7,299 nucleotides of DNA. Origin: CAYMLQ01 sp964390795. GTDB taxonomy: Bacteria > Verrucomicrobiota > Kiritimatiellia > RFP12 > UBA1067. Of this stretch, positions 5,736-7,299 are shown one piece after another (within the stretch, counting starts at the first letter, position 1; every line of letters begins with the position of its first letter). A model generated the notes under the pieces. It did not search any database, had not been told where the DNA came from, and saw only the letters and a list, made by a program, of their open reading frames with translations. Location: the NCBI GenBank assembly GCA_964390795.1, contig CAYMLQ010000311.1, positions 1 through 7,299 of the forward strand. Reading direction: 5' to 3'. Made by a program: the position numbers and the translations under genes.

Positions 5736-5738
5736 AGT

Positions 5739-7298
5739 TCAGAACCGCGCCTTCAGGCGCTGCCAGAAGGTGTCGGGTTCGAGCGTGGCGTGGTAGAGGA
5801 AGCGGGTGCCGGAGGGCGGCAGCGGCGCGGGCGGGTGGGTGTACTGGTGGAGCGTGGCCGCGACCGCGACCGCGGTGGCGACCTCGGGGTCGGGGCTGAA
5901 GCCGCCGACGCGCCAGAGGTAGCCCCAGCCATCGAGGCGGTAGCCGCCGATAAACCCGTTCTCAGCGCCTGCCACCAGCACCGTCACGGGGGTGGACCGT
6001 GTCGTGGGCGTGCCGCGGTTGACCGCGCTCACGCTCTGACTGAGCTTCGCGGCGAGCGCCTCGCCCAGCCACGCCTGGCCGGTCTCGGTCGCGCGCAGCG
6101 GCTCGGCGGACGCGTCGACTTCACCGTCGCCGACCGGCAGGTGCAGATAGCCTGCTCCTGCAGAGGTGCAGTGATCGGTCTTCCACGAACCGCCGTCGCG
6201 GTAAGCGGCGCGGAAGAACGAGTAGGCCGCCGTCTCCCACCAGGTGCCGCCGTTGTTGACGTAGCCGCGCACCGCGTCGAGCGTCTCGCGCCAGCGGCCG
6301 GGGCCTGCCGACGGGAAGATCTCGCCGTAGGGATTGATGATGGCGAAATACGTGGAAGGGCCGGCCGCGAGCGCGGCGGCGATCTCGCCGTAGGTCGAGA
6401 GCGTCTTGACCGCGAGGCCGTGCTGCTTGGCGAGCGCCGAGGCTTCAAAGGCCGCGCGCCAGTCGGCGGGTACGAGCGAGGTGCACGTAGGCGCGATGCC
6501 GGGGCCGAGGTCGATGACGCCGATGGCGGGCTTGGCGCCGGGCCAGTCGCGCGGGGCGAGGGCCGCGAGTGCGGGCGGCGGCGGGATGCGCTTGACGCTG
6601 CCGCGCGGCGGCAGCGTCAAGCGCAGGCAGTCGGCAGTCGGCAGTCGGCAGTCGGGTTCTTCGCTGGTCGCGAGTCGCTGGCCGGGCGTCGCCTCTCCGT
6701 CGAGCGCCACGGTCACGCGCCCGCTGAACGGAACCGGCACGGAGACGGTGGACTGCGGATACCCGTAGATCCAGAGGTCGGTCTTGCCCTTGGCGGTCTC
6801 AGTGACGTAGCCCGTGCCGTCCGGCGCGAGACCGGCGGTCATGCCGGGCGCGGACGCGAGGAAGCCGTAGGGCGGGAGGGCGAGAGGGGAGGCAGTCGGC
6901 AGTCGGCAGTTGGCAGTCGCGGGCGTCGACTCTCCGTGCCAGGAGACGGTGCGGGGCACGTCGCCGAGGTTACAGACAAGTTTCACGTCGCCGTAGGTGG
7001 CGCGGAGGATGCCGTCGTCGGACTCGCGGCGCGGGTCGCCGCCCGTGGCGAAGAGCGGGGTGCGGTCGTGCTTGAAGTCGCACAGCGGCGTGCCGAGGTG
7101 GCGGGCGCAGACCGACTTCTGGAGGCGGTCGAGCCAGGCGAGCCACTCGCGCGGCGCGTCCTGCGAGAGCGCGGAGGCGTTGGCGCGGTAGCTGAGGCTG
7201 TAGCCGAGGCCGAGGGTCCAGGAGAGGATCTGGTCGTTGGTGACGAACTGGCCGAGGTCGTGGTGCATGAAGATCGCCTTGTCGTGCGCGACGGCGAG
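5739..7298 (-). CDS. Large glycosidase-like protein, C-terminal part with GATase1/ThuA-like domain, 5'-partial
   Basis: About 520 residues of a larger protein whose 5' end lies beyond the window: the frame is open to the edge (LAVAHDKAIF before the methionine at 7268), so that methionine is internal. The first stretch, AHDKAIFMHHDLGQFVTNDQ then SWTLGLGYSLSYR, resembles the last strands of the TIM barrel of secreted GH/DUF6259-like glycosidases common in PVC bacteria. A beta-sandwich follows (about 7030-6590). From about 6527 to 6070 is a Rossmann-like segment with AIGVIDLGPG, YFAIINPYGEIFP and RGYVNNGGTWWETAAYSFF, the pattern of GATase1/ThuA-like domains fused to such enzymes; no catalytic Cys-His-Glu triad can be assigned. 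No membrane anchor or sorting tag ends the protein. Two AGTCGGC repeat tracts are translated in frame as CRLPTA segments. Substrate and family number are unknown; the call is by motif memory. Confidence 0.68.
   Translation of the reverse strand, partial: LAVAHDKAIFMHHDLGQFVTNDQILSWTLGLGYSLSYRANASALSQDAPREWLAWLDRLQKSVCARHLGTPLCDFKHDRTPLFATGGDPRRESDDGILRATYGDVKLVCNLGDVPRTVSWHGESTPATANCRLPTASPLALPPYGFLASAPGMTAGLAPDGTGYVTETAKGKTDLWIYGYPQSTVSVPVPFSGRVTVALDGEATPGQRLATSEEPDCRLPTADCLRLTLPPRGSVKRIPPPPALAALAPRDWPGAKPAIGVIDLGPGIAPTCTSLVPADWRAAFEASALAKQHGLAVKTLSTYGEIAAALAAGPSTYFAIINPYGEIFPSAGPGRWRETLDAVRGYVNNGGTWWETAAYSFFRAAYRDGGSWKTDHCTSAGAGYLHLPVGDGEVDASAEPLRATETGQAWLGEALAAKLSQSVSAVNRGTPTTRSTPVTVLVAGAENGFIGGYRLDGWGYLWRVGGFSPDPEVATAVAVAATLHQYTHPPAPLPPSGTRFLYHATLEPDTFWQRLKARF
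6587..6625. repeat. Perfect 17-bp inverted repeat inside the glycosidase-like gene
   Basis: The arms at 6587-6603 and 6609-6625 are perfectly complementary around a five-base loop CGCGG. On the minus strand the structure encodes CLRLTLPPRGSVKR. Its outer edge lies four bases from the AGTCGGC repeat tract at 6629. A 17-bp perfect palindrome arm inside a coding region is unlikely by chance. Confidence 0.9.
6629..6656. repeat. AGTCGGC heptamer tract inside the glycosidase-like gene
   Basis: Three perfect AGTCGGC units and a fourth AGTCGGG (6650-6656). Read on the minus strand it gives PDCRLPTADC. It is the same heptamer, in the same plus-strand orientation, as in the aminotransferase insertion at 2170-2203, although the host gene is on the other strand. 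Confidence 0.9.
6894..6921. repeat. Second AGTCGGC heptamer tract inside the glycosidase-like gene
   Basis: AGTCGGC, AGTCGGC, AGTTGGC and AGTCGCG. Read on the minus strand it gives ATANCRLPTAS, within a loop between beta-strands. The variant units suggest an older or diverging copy. Confidence 0.85.
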
Positions 7299-7299
7299 G

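Noticed and set aside
5739..5830. PEP-CTERM-type sorting tag at the end of the minus-strand protein
   Set aside because: The C-terminus (LEPDTFWQRLKARF) has no hydrophobic helix; it cannot be a sorting signal.
6406..6768. 120-codon plus-strand frame inside the minus-strand glycosidase-like gene
   Set aside because: It is a shadow of the minus-strand gene, whose domains are recognisable in its own frame.

Overview
This GC-rich window holds a same-strand operon for surface-protein sorting, glycosylation and exopolysaccharide-type functions. A convergent large glycosidase-like gene on the minus strand faces it. The gene content suggests an uncultured bacterium of the PVC group (Kiritimatiellota, Lentisphaerae or Verrucomicrobia): an exosortase fused to an EpsI domain, a DUF2723-type glycosyltransferase, secreted TIM-barrel glycosidases, and many 7-8 nt tandem repeats inside genes. 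That placement is inference; no rRNA or marker gene is present.

Layout, plus strand. Bases 2-1612 are the 3' part of a polytopic GT-C/DUF2723-like glycosyltransferase. Bases 1609-2943 encode a DegT/DnrJ/EryC1/StrS (EpsN/PglE-like) PLP sugar aminotransferase. Bases 2940-3326 encode a small secreted protein of unknown function whose reading frame appears to resume after an in-frame TAA and run to 3461. Bases 3458-5146 encode an exosortase-EpsI fusion with an unusual four-cysteine, zinc-ribbon-like insert. Bases 5153-5392 encode a short secreted protein resembling a signal peptide joined to the tail of a carbohydrate-active enzyme. Bases 5393-5591 hold no convincing gene but contain a perfect inverted repeat and a degenerate GACAAG repeat. 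Bases 5592-5735 look like the last beta-propeller repeat of a lost gene. The first junctions are ATGA overlaps, so translational coupling is likely. Minus strand: 5739-7298 is the C-terminal part of a large glycosidase-like protein carrying a GATase1/ThuA-like domain; its 5' end lies outside the window.

How the genes may work together: exosortases process and sort proteins with a C-terminal PEP-CTERM-like tag and usually sit in EPS loci with EpsI, sugar-modifying enzymes and glycosyltransferases. Here the aminotransferase would make an amino sugar nucleotide, the GT-C protein would transfer a lipid-linked sugar at the outer face of the inner membrane, and the exosortase-EpsI fusion would process the target. 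No target carrying the tag was seen in the window.

The most striking layer is not a gene. At least seven tracts of 7- or 8-nt tandem repeats, of several different sequence families, lie in frame within three of the genes, at inter-domain loops or between membrane helices. The largest, in the aminotransferase, is about 165 bp, is bounded by 27-bp imperfect inverted repeats, and adds about 55 residues just before the catalytic-lysine strand. It looks like a protein-tolerated mobile or expanding repeat element.
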